The notes under the pieces were generated by a model. It did not search any database. It was not told the DNA's origin and was given only the letters and a program-made list of their open reading frames with translations. A DNA stretch of 5,719 nucleotides from contig JANYBR010000086.1 in the NCBI GenBank assembly GCA_025360685.1, forward strand, positions 1-5,719, written 5' to 3'. A program made the translations under genes and the position numbers. Below are positions 1 through 5,719 of the stretch, piece by piece. This DNA comes from Pseudomonadota bacterium. Lineage in GTDB: Bacteria > Pseudomonadota > Alphaproteobacteria > Micropepsales > Micropepsaceae. Position 1 is the first letter of the stretch; every line of letters begins with the position of its first letter.

Positions 1-867
1 GACTGGCGCGCACCGGCCGGCCATGCTTCGAAACAGGATGGGCTGTACACTCTTTCACTCGACCATCCCGAGTCCGGATTCACGAAGCTTTCCGGCGCGC
101 CGCACGACTTTCATCCGCATGGGCTCAGCCTGTTTCGCGCCGCCGACGGCAAGCTCACGCTGATGGTGGTGAACCATCAGACGTCCGGCGATCAGGCCGT
201 GGAAATCTTCGACGTCGCGGTTTCCGGCGGCGCGGCCAAGCTGTCGGCGCGCGGCCACATCGAGGGCGGCGAACTGATCAGCCCGAACGATCTGGTCGCG
301 ACCGGGTCCGACCGGTTCTATGTCACCAACGACCGCACCAGCCGCAGCGCCCTTGGCCGGCTCGTCGAGACATATGCCGTGCTGCCGCGCGCCAATGTGG
401 TCTATTTCGACGGATCGGTGTTGCGGGTCGTGGCGCAGGGCCTGCTCGTCGCCAACGGCATCAACCTGTCGCGTGACGGAAAGTACGTATATGTGGCCCA
501 AACGGCGGGCCGCTCGCTCAAAACCTATGAGCGCAATCCGTTTTCCGGAGCCTTGACGGAAGTGAACGCGCTTTCGATTCCCTCGGGGCTCGACAATATC
601 GACATCGCGCCGGATGGCTCAGTGTGGCTTGCCGGCCATCCCAGTTTGTTCGAGACGCTTGCCGCGCGCAGCGACCCGACAAAGCGCGCGGCGTCGCAGA
701 TTTTCAGAATCACTACCAACGGCGAAATTCCGATTTCGGCGGAACCGGTCTATGTCGAGCGCGGCAACGAGATCAGCGGCGCCAGCGTTGGCGCAGTCTC
801 CGGCAAACATCTGTTCATCGGCTCGCCGCTCGACGACAAGGTGCTGGACTGCACGATGGGGCGGTAG
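1..867 (+). CDS. Paraoxonase/arylesterase (PON)-type lactonase, C-terminal part
   Basis: The frame is open from base 1 to a TAG stop at 865-867, so 288 residues are visible and the N-terminus lies outside the window. Compared from memory with human PON1 (about 355 residues), roughly 75 residues are missing. The visible part carries the PON signature residues in order: the PHG histidine at visible residue 40 (PON1 His115), VNH at 57-59 (His134), ND at 96-97 (Asn168/Asp169), ANGIN at 151-155 (Asn224), DN at 198-199 (Asp269/Asn270) and the GHP histidine at 213 (His285). These are the calcium ligands and catalytic dyad of the six-bladed propeller. A Cys near the C-terminus (visible residue 284) matches the PON1 cysteine that forms the N-to-C disulfide. 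The family hydrolyses lactones and aryl esters, with calcium bound in the central tunnel. Any signal peptide or membrane anchor is off-window, so location is unknown. Substrate cannot be read from the sequence. A general SMP-30/gluconolactonase-like propeller is the alternative, but the motif match favours PON. Confidence 0.85.
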   Translation, partial: DWRAPAGHASKQDGLYTLSLDHPESGFTKLSGAPHDFHPHGLSLFRAADGKLTLMVVNHQTSGDQAVEIFDVAVSGGAAKLSARGHIEGGELISPNDLVATGSDRFYVTNDRTSRSALGRLVETYAVLPRANVVYFDGSVLRVVAQGLLVANGINLSRDGKYVYVAQTAGRSLKTYERNPFSGALTEVNALSIPSGLDNIDIAPDGSVWLAGHPSLFETLAARSDPTKRAASQIFRITTNGEIPISAEPVYVERGNEISGASVGAVSGKHLFIGSPLDDKVLDCTMGR

Positions 868-890
868 GCAAATGTTCGCTTTAACTCCAA

Positions 891-1028
891 TGTCATGGCC
901 CGCCGGAGTGCGGGCCACCCAGTTGAATTAATGTCCGCCTTCTACAGACGGGGTCTCGGCCTCAGCACAACCGTGCAGAGTTGGTCCGATGATCACCTGG
1001 GCGGCCCGCACTCCGGCGGGCCGTGACA
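891..1028. repeat. Inverted pair of REP-like palindromes (BIME-like)
   Basis: The arm at 891-925 and the reverse complement of 994-1028 match at 32 of 35 positions, separated by 68 bases. Each arm is itself a hairpin. In the left arm 896-903 (TGGCCCGC) pairs perfectly with 910-917 around a 6-base loop. In the right arm 1003-1009 pairs with 1016-1022. Two self-complementary GC-rich units in opposite orientation is the layout of bacterial interspersed mosaic elements built from REP sequences. The head TGTCATGGCCCGC recurs exactly at 4407-4419. Similar TCATGGCC-headed intergenic palindromes are, as I recall, common in alphaproteobacterial genomes. The pair may help end transcription of the PON-like gene, whose stop lies 23 bases upstream, but no T-run follows. 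Confidence 0.8.
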
Positions 1029-1069
1029 AGTTGGGGGGAATAGACTGCAGCAAGTTCTTCTATGAAACA

Positions 1070-1099
1070 AAAAAGGGCGTCGCGATGGACGCCCTTTTT
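1070..1099 (-). terminator. Rho-independent terminator of ctrA
   Basis: A perfect 12-bp stem (AAAAAGGGCGTC at 1070-1081 against 1088-1099) closes a 6-base loop. On the minus strand the stem ends in a T-rich run (T six times to 1069, then G, then TTT at 1067-1065). It lies about 20 bases past the ctrA stop codon. Because the stem also ends in five T on the plus strand, it could stop transcription arriving from the PON-like side as well. Confidence 0.92.
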
Positions 1100-1118
1100 A
1101 TAACAAATCGGATGACTG

Positions 1119-1814
1119 CTACGCAGCCACTTCGTCGCTCGCCGGATCGCGCAGCACATAACCGCGGCCCCAGACGGTTTCGATATAGTTGTCGCCGTTG
1201 GTCGCAGCCGCCAGTTTCTTGCGCAGCTTGCAGATAAAGACGTCGATGATCTTCAGTTCCGGCTCGTCCATCCCGCCGTAGAGATGGTTGAGGAACATTT
1301 CCTTGGTCAGCGTCGTGCCCTTGCGCAGCGAGAGCAGCTCGAGCATCTGATATTCTTTGCCGGTGAGATGAACTCTGGAGCCGTCGACTTCGACGGTCTT
1401 GGCGTCGAGATTGACGATGAGCTTGCCGGTGGTGATGACCGATTGCGAATGGCCCTTGGAACGGCGCACCACCGCCTGGATGCGCGCGACCAGCTCGTCC
1501 TTGTGGAACGGCTTGGTCATGTAGTCGTCGGCGCCGAAGCCGAGCGCCTTGACCTTGGCTTCGACGATCGCGTTGCCGGAGAGAATGAGTACCGGCGTCT
1601 GCACCTTGGCGACGCGCAGTGCCTTGAGAACTTCGAAGCCGCTCATGTCGGGCAGCTGAAGATCCAACACGATGATGTCGTAGTCGTAGAGCTTTCCGAG
1701 GTCGATGCCCTCTTCGCCCAAATCGGTCGTGTAGACGTTAAGACCTTCGCTGCGCAGCATCAGTTCGATGCTTCGCGCCATGGCGCTGTCGTCTTCGATC
1801 AAGAGCACACGCAT
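1119..1814 (-). CDS. ctrA: Cell-cycle response regulator CtrA
   Basis: An OmpR/PhoB-type DNA-binding response regulator of 231 residues, the same length as Caulobacter CtrA. The receiver domain (about 1-118) has the acidic pocket Glu7-Asp8-Asp9, phospho-acceptor Asp51 (LDLQLPD), Ser79 and Lys101 (TKPF). The winged-helix domain (about 125-225) includes the recognition region around KIIDVFICKLRKKL and the wing sequence GRGYVLRDP. In Caulobacter and relatives CtrA is phosphorylated through CckA-ChpT, represses replication initiation and activates early flagellar and division genes. The protein ends Val-Ala-Ala; a terminal Ala-Ala is the element needed for ClpXP turnover of Caulobacter CtrA. I chose the ATG at 1814 because it gives the family start MRVLLIEDD and follows AAGGGG at 1824-1829 with 9 bases between. 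A TTG 24 bases upstream would add eight unconserved residues. It is transcribed away from fliI and ends before a strong terminator. Confidence 0.97.
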   Translation of the reverse strand: MRVLLIEDDSAMARSIELMLRSEGLNVYTTDLGEEGIDLGKLYDYDIIVLDLQLPDMSGFEVLKALRVAKVQTPVLILSGNAIVEAKVKALGFGADDYMTKPFHKDELVARIQAVVRRSKGHSQSVITTGKLIVNLDAKTVEVDGSRVHLTGKEYQMLELLSLRKGTTLTKEMFLNHLYGGMDEPELKIIDVFICKLRKKLAAATNGDNYIETVWGRGYVLRDPASDEVAA

Positions 1815-1823
1815 GTGACGTAA

Positions 1824-1829
1824 CCCCTT
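1824..1829 (-). promoter_or_regulatory. ctrA Shine-Dalgarno
   Basis: AAGGGG on the minus strand, 9 bases before the ATG at 1814. It supports that start over the TTG at 1838, which lies upstream of this site. Confidence 0.75.
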
Positions 1830-1878
1830 AGGTGCCAACCGCAGCCGGCATTAGCCAATCGATGACCCAAAGCTATCC

Positions 1879-1891
1879 TTAACTGGTTAAC
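1879..1891 (-). promoter_or_regulatory. Candidate CtrA binding site upstream of ctrA
   Basis: Two TTAA words with four bases between them. On the ctrA strand it reads GTTAACCAGTTAA, which contains the CtrA half-site form TTAACCA. The classic full box is TTAA-N7-TTAA(C), so the N4 spacing is non-standard. It lies 65-77 bases upstream of the ctrA start codon, a suitable place for autoregulation. Confidence 0.5.
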
Positions 1892-1914
1892 ATCCCGTTG
1901 CATTGCCATTTGCC

Positions 1915-1919
1915 GACTC
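1915..1919. promoter_or_regulatory. GANTC (CcrM methylation) site
   Basis: GACTC, about 100 bases upstream of the ctrA start codon. CcrM methylates GANTC in most alphaproteobacteria; methylation at the Caulobacter ctrA P1 promoter restrains its firing. The sequence match is certain; the role is inferred. Confidence 0.5.
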
Positions 1920-1956
1920 AGGACCTGCGAACCCGGGCTTAAGAAAGCGTTCGATC

Positions 1957-1975
1957 CAAGGGGGTCATCCCCTTG
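1957..1975. promoter_or_regulatory. Perfect dyad in ctrA/fliI gap
   Basis: CAAGGGG at 1957-1963 is perfectly complementary to CCCCTTG at 1969-1975 around the 5-base spacer GTCAT. It lies about 140 bases before the ctrA start and 90 before the fliI start, and its last G begins the GANTC site at 1975. It could be a protein-binding dyad or an RNA hairpin in whichever transcript crosses it. It has no T-run and is not a convincing terminator. Confidence 0.45.
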
Positions 1976-1979
1976 ATTC
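1975..1979. promoter_or_regulatory. Second GANTC (CcrM methylation) site
   Basis: GATTC about 160 bases upstream of ctrA and 85 upstream of fliI. It abuts the dyad, so methylation here could in principle influence either divergent promoter. The match is certain; the function is inferred. Confidence 0.45.
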
Positions 1980-1990
1980 GCTTCGTTAAG

Positions 1991-2005
1991 TTTACTGCCA
2001 TTTAA
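1991..2005 (+). promoter_or_regulatory. Candidate CtrA box upstream of fliI
   Basis: TTTA, seven bases, then TTAA: one mismatch from the CtrA consensus TTAA-N7-TTAA. A further TTAA lies at 1986-1989. It is 59 bases before the fliI ATG. CtrA directly activates early flagellar operons in Caulobacter, so a site here is plausible, but the 3' base after the second half is A rather than the preferred C. Confidence 0.4.
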
Positions 2006-2032
2006 ATCCTTAGCTGCAATATGCGTCCGATT

Positions 2033-2050
2033 GAGGGCATTGCCGCCCTC
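2033..2050 (+). promoter_or_regulatory. Hairpin just before the fliI ribosome binding site
   Basis: GAGGGC at 2033-2038 is perfectly complementary to GCCCTC at 2045-2050 around a 6-base loop. The stem ends two bases before the GAAGGG Shine-Dalgarno at 2052-2057. The GCCCTC arm could also pair with the GGG of that Shine-Dalgarno, giving a possible switch between free and masked ribosome binding. Regulatory use is inference. Confidence 0.4.
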
Positions 2051-2063
2051 CGAAGGGCCATGG

Positions 2064-3404
2064 ATGCACGCGCTTCTCAAGGAAATCGATGCCGTTCCGA
2101 CGCTTCACCGCTTCGGCCGAGTGGCGCGTATCGAGGGACTTCTGGTCGAGGTGACAGGCGCTGCCGGTGTCATCAGCCTGGGCGGGCAGGTGCACCTAAC
2201 ACGCGGAAACAAAAAGCCGATTCCTTGCGAAGTGGTGGGCTTTCGCGACGGCCGTGCGCTGGTCATGCCGCTGGGAAGCCTGGACGGGATGACCCTGGGC
2301 GCACGCGCCGATTTCGACGATCAACCTGCCGTGATCTTCCCCTCGACGGCCTGGCTCGGCCGGGTGATCGACGGCTTCGGCAATCCCACCGACGGCAAGG
2401 GGGCACTCCCTCAGGGCCCGACCGCCTATCCGCTCAAGGCCAGTCCGCCGCCGGCCGCATCGCGCGCGCGCGTCGGTGCCAAGCTCGATCTGGGCGTGCG
2501 TGCACTGAACGCTTTCACCACATGCTGCAAAGGCCAGCGCATGGGCATCTTCTCGGGCTCCGGTGTCGGCAAGTCCATCCTGCTCGCGATGCTCGCGCGC
2601 AACACCGATGCGGATGTGATCGTCATTGCACTGGTCGGCGAACGCGGCCGCGAAGTGAAGGAATTCATCGAGGACGATCTGGGCGAAGAGGGGCGCAAGC
2701 GCTCCATCGTCGTCACGGCAACATCCGACGAGCCGCCGCTGGTGCGCCGCCAGGCCGCTTATATCGCGATGGCGGTGGCCGAACAGCTGCGCGATTCCGG
2801 CCTTCACGTTTTGCTGCTGATGGATTCAGTCACCCGTTTCGCAATGGCACAGCGCGAAGTGGGTCTCTCGGCCGGCGAGCCGCCGACGTCGAAGGGCTAC
2901 ACACCAACCGTGTTCGCGGAACTGCCGCGCCTGCTGGAACGCGCCGGCCCCGGCTTTCAGAGCGGCCAGGGCTCGATTACCGGCCTGTTTACGGTCCTGG
3001 TCGAGGGCGATGATCACAATGAACCGATTGCGGACGCCGTGCGCGGCATCTTGGACGGTCACATTGTCCTGGAACGGAACATCGCCGAACGCGGCCGCTA
3101 TCCGGCGATCAACATTCTGAAGTCGATCTCGCGCACCATGCCGGCCTGCAATTCGCCGGAAGAACAAGCACTTGTCGCCAAGGCGCGGGCGCCGCTCGCG
3201 GTTTACGAAGACATGGCCGAACTGATCCGGCTCGGCGCCTACAAAGCTGGCACGAATGCTGAAGTAGACATGGCTGTTAAACTTTATCCGCAACTTGAAG
3301 CCTTCCTGACACAGAAGAAGGACGAGCGGGCGGCGTTTACGGAAAGCTATGCCGCTCTTGAGAAGATCATGGGCGGTGCATCGGGGAAGGGTAGTGGGTC
3401 ATGA
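2064..3404 (+). CDS. fliI: Flagellar export ATPase FliI
   Basis: The 446-residue F1-beta-like ATPase of the flagellar type III export apparatus. It forms a hexamer at the cytoplasmic base of the motor and uses ATP to help unfold and deliver rod, hook and filament subunits. The N-terminal beta-barrel (about 1-85) precedes the catalytic domain. That domain carries the P-loop SGSGVGKS at 164-171, VGERGREV at 191-198 with catalytic Glu193, and Walker B LLLMD ending at Asp254. The ATPase alpha/beta signature PAINILKSIS lies at 347-356. All key residues are intact and the length is normal. I chose the ATG at 2064 because GAAGGG lies six bases upstream and the protein then begins like its relatives. 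An in-frame TTG at 2031 would add 11 residues and include the upstream hairpin. Its stop overlaps the fliJ start by four bases, so the two are coupled. The promoter is in the gap shared with ctrA. Confidence 0.97.
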   Translation: MHALLKEIDAVPTLHRFGRVARIEGLLVEVTGAAGVISLGGQVHLTRGNKKPIPCEVVGFRDGRALVMPLGSLDGMTLGARADFDDQPAVIFPSTAWLGRVIDGFGNPTDGKGALPQGPTAYPLKASPPPAASRARVGAKLDLGVRALNAFTTCCKGQRMGIFSGSGVGKSILLAMLARNTDADVIVIALVGERGREVKEFIEDDLGEEGRKRSIVVTATSDEPPLVRRQAAYIAMAVAEQLRDSGLHVLLLMDSVTRFAMAQREVGLSAGEPPTSKGYTPTVFAELPRLLERAGPGFQSGQGSITGLFTVLVEGDDHNEPIADAVRGILDGHIVLERNIAERGRYPAINILKSISRTMPACNSPEEQALVAKARAPLAVYEDMAELIRLGAYKAGTNAEVDMAVKLYPQLEAFLTQKKDERAAFTESYAALEKIMGGASGKGSGS

Positions 3405-3829
3405 AACGTGGAGATACGTTGATCCGTTTGCGGCGCTTCCGCGTCGACGAGATGAAGCGCCGAATGGCCACTCTCGACGGCATGAAAGCGGACGCCGAGC
3501 GCAAGCTTGCCGATCTTGAAGACAGCGTGGCGCGCGAACGTCAGCGCGCCGGCGATTCCGACATCGGCCGCCTGGCCTTTCCGTCCTTCCTGCGTTCCAT
3601 CGAAACGCGCCGCGAAAACCTGCGCGCAACGTTGAAGGAACTCGAGCGCGAACGCGCCATTGCGCAAGCCGATCTCAACGCCGCATTCCAGGACCTGAAG
3701 AGTCTCGAATTCGCCACCGAACAGCAGGCCAAGAGAGTCGCCGAAATCGAGACGCGCCGCTCGCAGTCGCGGCTGGACGAGATGGCGCTGGTCCGTCACC
3801 TGCGCAAGCACGCGCTGCGCGGGGCGTAA
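3401..3829 (+). CDS. fliJ: Flagellar export stalk protein FliJ
   Basis: A 142-residue, highly charged protein with long runs of Lys, Arg, Glu and Ala in heptad-like order, as expected for the two-helix antiparallel coiled coil of FliJ. FliJ fills the FliI hexamer like the gamma subunit of F1 and contacts the export gate protein FlhA. The N-terminus (MKRGDTLIRLRRFRVDEMKR) and the central GDSDIGRLAFPSF segment at about residues 48-60 match the alphaproteobacterial FliJ form as I remember it. The start codon overlaps the fliI stop (ATGA at 3401-3404), with GGGGAAGGG at 3383-3391 as ribosome binding site. Position and length both support the call. It appears to be the last flagellar gene in this small operon, since a repeat region and an unrelated gene follow. 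Confidence 0.95.
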   Translation: MKRGDTLIRLRRFRVDEMKRRMATLDGMKADAERKLADLEDSVARERQRAGDSDIGRLAFPSFLRSIETRRENLRATLKELERERAIAQADLNAAFQDLKSLEFATEQQAKRVAEIETRRSQSRLDEMALVRHLRKHALRGA

Positions 3830-3845
3830 CGCTTCGCTCGGAAGC

Positions 3846-3944
3846 CGGAAATCGGAAGTCAGGAATCAGAAGTCTGAACCCGAATGGCGAATCGGCTATT
3901 CTGATTCCGATATCTGATTCCTGTATTCCGACTTCTGATTTCTG
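3846..3944. repeat. Two inverted tracts of degenerate 7-bp tandem repeats
   Basis: From 3846 to 3894 the sequence divides into seven consecutive heptamers. The first four (CGGAAAT, CGGAAGT, CAGGAAT, CAGAAGT) are close to CRGAAKT and the last three decay. From 3903 to 3944 six heptamers run in the opposite orientation (on the minus strand CAGAAAT, CAGAAGT, CGGAATA, CAGGAAT, CAGATAT, CGGAATC). The two tracts can pair over five heptamers, with 29 of 35 matches, if the unit at 3924-3930 is bulged out. The array starts 17 bases after the fliJ stop and ends 12 bases before the ATG of the next gene. It has no open reading frame of interest and its origin and role are unknown. It may act as a fliJ terminator-like structure or as a leader hairpin for the DoxX-like gene. 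Confidence 0.75.
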
Positions 3945-3956
3945 CGGGGGCCGTCG

Positions 3957-4376
3957 ATGTCGTTTTCCGAATATATCTCGCCGCTGGTCGGCCGGCTTGT
4001 GCTGGCCTGGTTCTACCTGAGCGAAGGCCTGCACTATGTCGGCCAGTGGGACGCCACCATCCAGCTGATGGCGTTAAAGCACATTCCGGCCGCGCCCCTG
4101 CTTTTGGCGCTCACGCTCATCGTGCTGCTGCTCGGCGCCCTGTCGCTGATCTTGGGTTACCAGGCGAGGCACGGCGCCATTCTGCTGTTCGGCTTCACGA
4201 TCATTGTCACCGTGGCGATGCACAATTTCTGGGTGATCCACAATCCGATCGAGCGCGCCGCCGACTTCGAGATTTTCGCGCGCAACATTGCGATCGCGGG
4301 CGGATTCCTGATCCTGATCGGAATGGGACCGGGGCCCGTCGCCATCGACACGATCGAGCCCAAGAAGAAGGGGTAG
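3957..4376 (+). CDS. DoxX-like small membrane protein
   Basis: A 139-residue protein with four predicted membrane helices at about residues 7-28, 44-67, 70-94 and 108-130, ending in a lysine-rich cytoplasmic tail (EPKKKG). The first helix contains LVLAWFYLSEGLHYVG, like the conserved start of DoxX/DoxX-like proteins, where a helix is followed by a short amphipathic stretch before the second helix. DoxX-family proteins are inner-membrane components of uncertain activity; some are linked to quinone or thiol redox pairs. No catalytic motif is visible here and no redox partner lies next to it, so the reaction is not assigned. The ATG at 3957 is the only sensible start, and a G-run at 3946-3950 could serve as a weak ribosome binding site. 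It sits 127 bases after fliJ behind the heptamer array and so probably has its own promoter. Confidence 0.75.
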   Translation: MSFSEYISPLVGRLVLAWFYLSEGLHYVGQWDATIQLMALKHIPAAPLLLALTLIVLLLGALSLILGYQARHGAILLFGFTIIVTVAMHNFWVIHNPIERAADFEIFARNIAIAGGFLILIGMGPGPVAIDTIEPKKKG

Positions 4377-4478
4377 TCCCTTCACAGTGTGCCCCGTCCC
4401 CTCAATTGTCATGGCCCGCACTGCCCCTAACGACAGTGTGGGGGCGGGCCATGACACTCATCAATCAAATTGAAACAC
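4377..4478. other. Convergent gap between DoxX-like and DUF2207 genes
   Basis: About 100 bases between two genes that run toward each other. Its only notable content is the palindrome at 4407-4456. No canonical intrinsic terminator with a T-run is visible on either strand. Confidence 0.6.
4407..4456. repeat. REP-like palindrome, possible bidirectional terminator
   Basis: TGTCATGGCCCGC at 4407-4419 and its exact reverse complement at 4444-4456 form a 13-bp outer stem. An inner CACTG/CAGTG stem (4419-4423 with 4434-4438) closes a 10-base loop, leaving a G-rich bulge on the 3' side. The outer 13 bases are identical to the first 13 of the repeat arm at 891-903, so this is a related but rearranged member of the same family. 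Lying between two convergent genes, it is placed to stop transcription from both sides, but no T-run flanks it. Confidence 0.75.

Positions 4479-5719
<1,241 letters not shown>

Larger units (their letters stand above)
868..1118. other. Intergenic gap between PON-like gene and ctrA
   Basis: About 250 bases without a convincing gene. It holds a REP-like inverted pair (891-1028) and an intrinsic terminator (1070-1099), each listed separately. The short open frames crossing it have no good ribosome binding site and read through the palindromes, so I do not call any of them. Confidence 0.7.
1815..2063. promoter_or_regulatory. Divergent ctrA/fliI regulatory region
   Basis: About 250 bases separate the two start codons and must contain both promoters. 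The region is visibly richer in A and T than the genes on either side and contains several TTAA words (1879, 1887, 1939, 1986, 2002), two GANTC sites (1915-1919 and 1975-1979) and a dyad (1957-1975). In Caulobacter, ctrA transcription is controlled by CtrA itself and by CcrM methylation of a GANTC site, so the combination fits an autoregulated ctrA promoter. I cannot place -35/-10 boxes with confidence for either gene. Confidence 0.75.

Noticed and set aside
1284..1823. 179-residue frame antisense to ctrA
   Set aside because: Mirror frame of a high-GC gene. There is no ribosome binding site or recognisable motif, and ctrA itself is certain.
1815..1838. Upstream TTG start for ctrA, adding 8 residues
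   Set aside because: It would put the clear AAGGGG ribosome binding site inside the coding region, and CtrA proteins begin MRVLLIEDD.
2031..2063. Upstream TTG start for fliI, adding 11 residues
   Set aside because: The extra residues are not FliI-like and would place the start inside the hairpin. The ATG at 2064 has GAAGGG at a good distance.
2461..2471. Alternating CG run (possible Z-DNA or slippage tract)
   Set aside because: Short, inside fliI and in frame with conserved protein sequence; expected by chance at this GC content.
2021..3013. 330-residue open frame overlapping fliI in another frame
   Set aside because: Arg/Gly/Ala-rich composition typical of an out-of-frame reading of a GC-rich gene. 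The overlapped frame encodes an intact FliI with all ATPase motifs.
3831..3845. GCTTC-N5-GAAGC hairpin just after fliJ as an intrinsic terminator
   Set aside because: Only a 5-bp stem and no T-run after it; too weak to call.
3846..3944. Heptamer tracts considered as a CRISPR array
   Set aside because: Repeat units are 7 bases with no spacers, and no cas gene is nearby.

Overview
The window looks like chromosomal DNA from a GC-rich, flagellated alphaproteobacterium. The strongest indicator is a full-length CtrA cell-cycle regulator (231 residues, phospho-acceptor Asp51, Ala-Ala C-terminus). It is divergently transcribed from a fliI-fliJ pair whose proteins have the alphaproteobacterial form. 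GANTC sites (the CcrM methylase target) and TTAA-type CtrA half sites in the ctrA/fliI gap agree with this. The genus cannot be fixed from the sequence alone.

Layout, left to right. (1) Positions 1-867, plus strand: the C-terminal 288 residues of a paraoxonase/arylesterase (PON)-type six-bladed propeller lactonase, cut by the window edge. (2) 868-1118: a non-coding gap holding two inverted copies of a GC-rich REP-like palindrome, then a strong intrinsic terminator serving ctrA. (3) 1119-1814, minus strand: ctrA. (4) 1815-2063: the shared ctrA/fliI regulatory region, with two GANTC sites, TTAA pairs, a perfect 7-bp dyad and a small hairpin before the fliI Shine-Dalgarno. (5) 2064-3829, plus strand: fliI and fliJ, translationally coupled by a 4-base overlap. 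(6) 3830-3956: two oppositely oriented tracts of degenerate 7-bp tandem repeats able to fold on each other and carrying four GANTC sites in 58 bp. (7) 3957-4376, plus strand: a small four-helix DoxX-like membrane protein. (8) 4377-4478: a convergent gap with another palindrome sharing the REP-like head sequence. (9) 4479-5719, minus strand: the C-terminal part of a DUF2207 membrane protein with a glycine-rich tail, cut by the right edge.

Functionally the centre of the window is one unit. CtrA is the response regulator that in Caulobacter and relatives drives early flagellar genes, and it sits head-to-head with the export ATPase FliI and its stalk protein FliJ. The PON-like, DoxX-like and DUF2207 genes have no evident link to that unit. 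I see no CRISPR array, transposase, integrase, tRNA, rRNA or recognisable new defence system. The least explained sequence is the inverted heptamer array before the DoxX-like gene and the REP-like palindrome family in two intergenic gaps.
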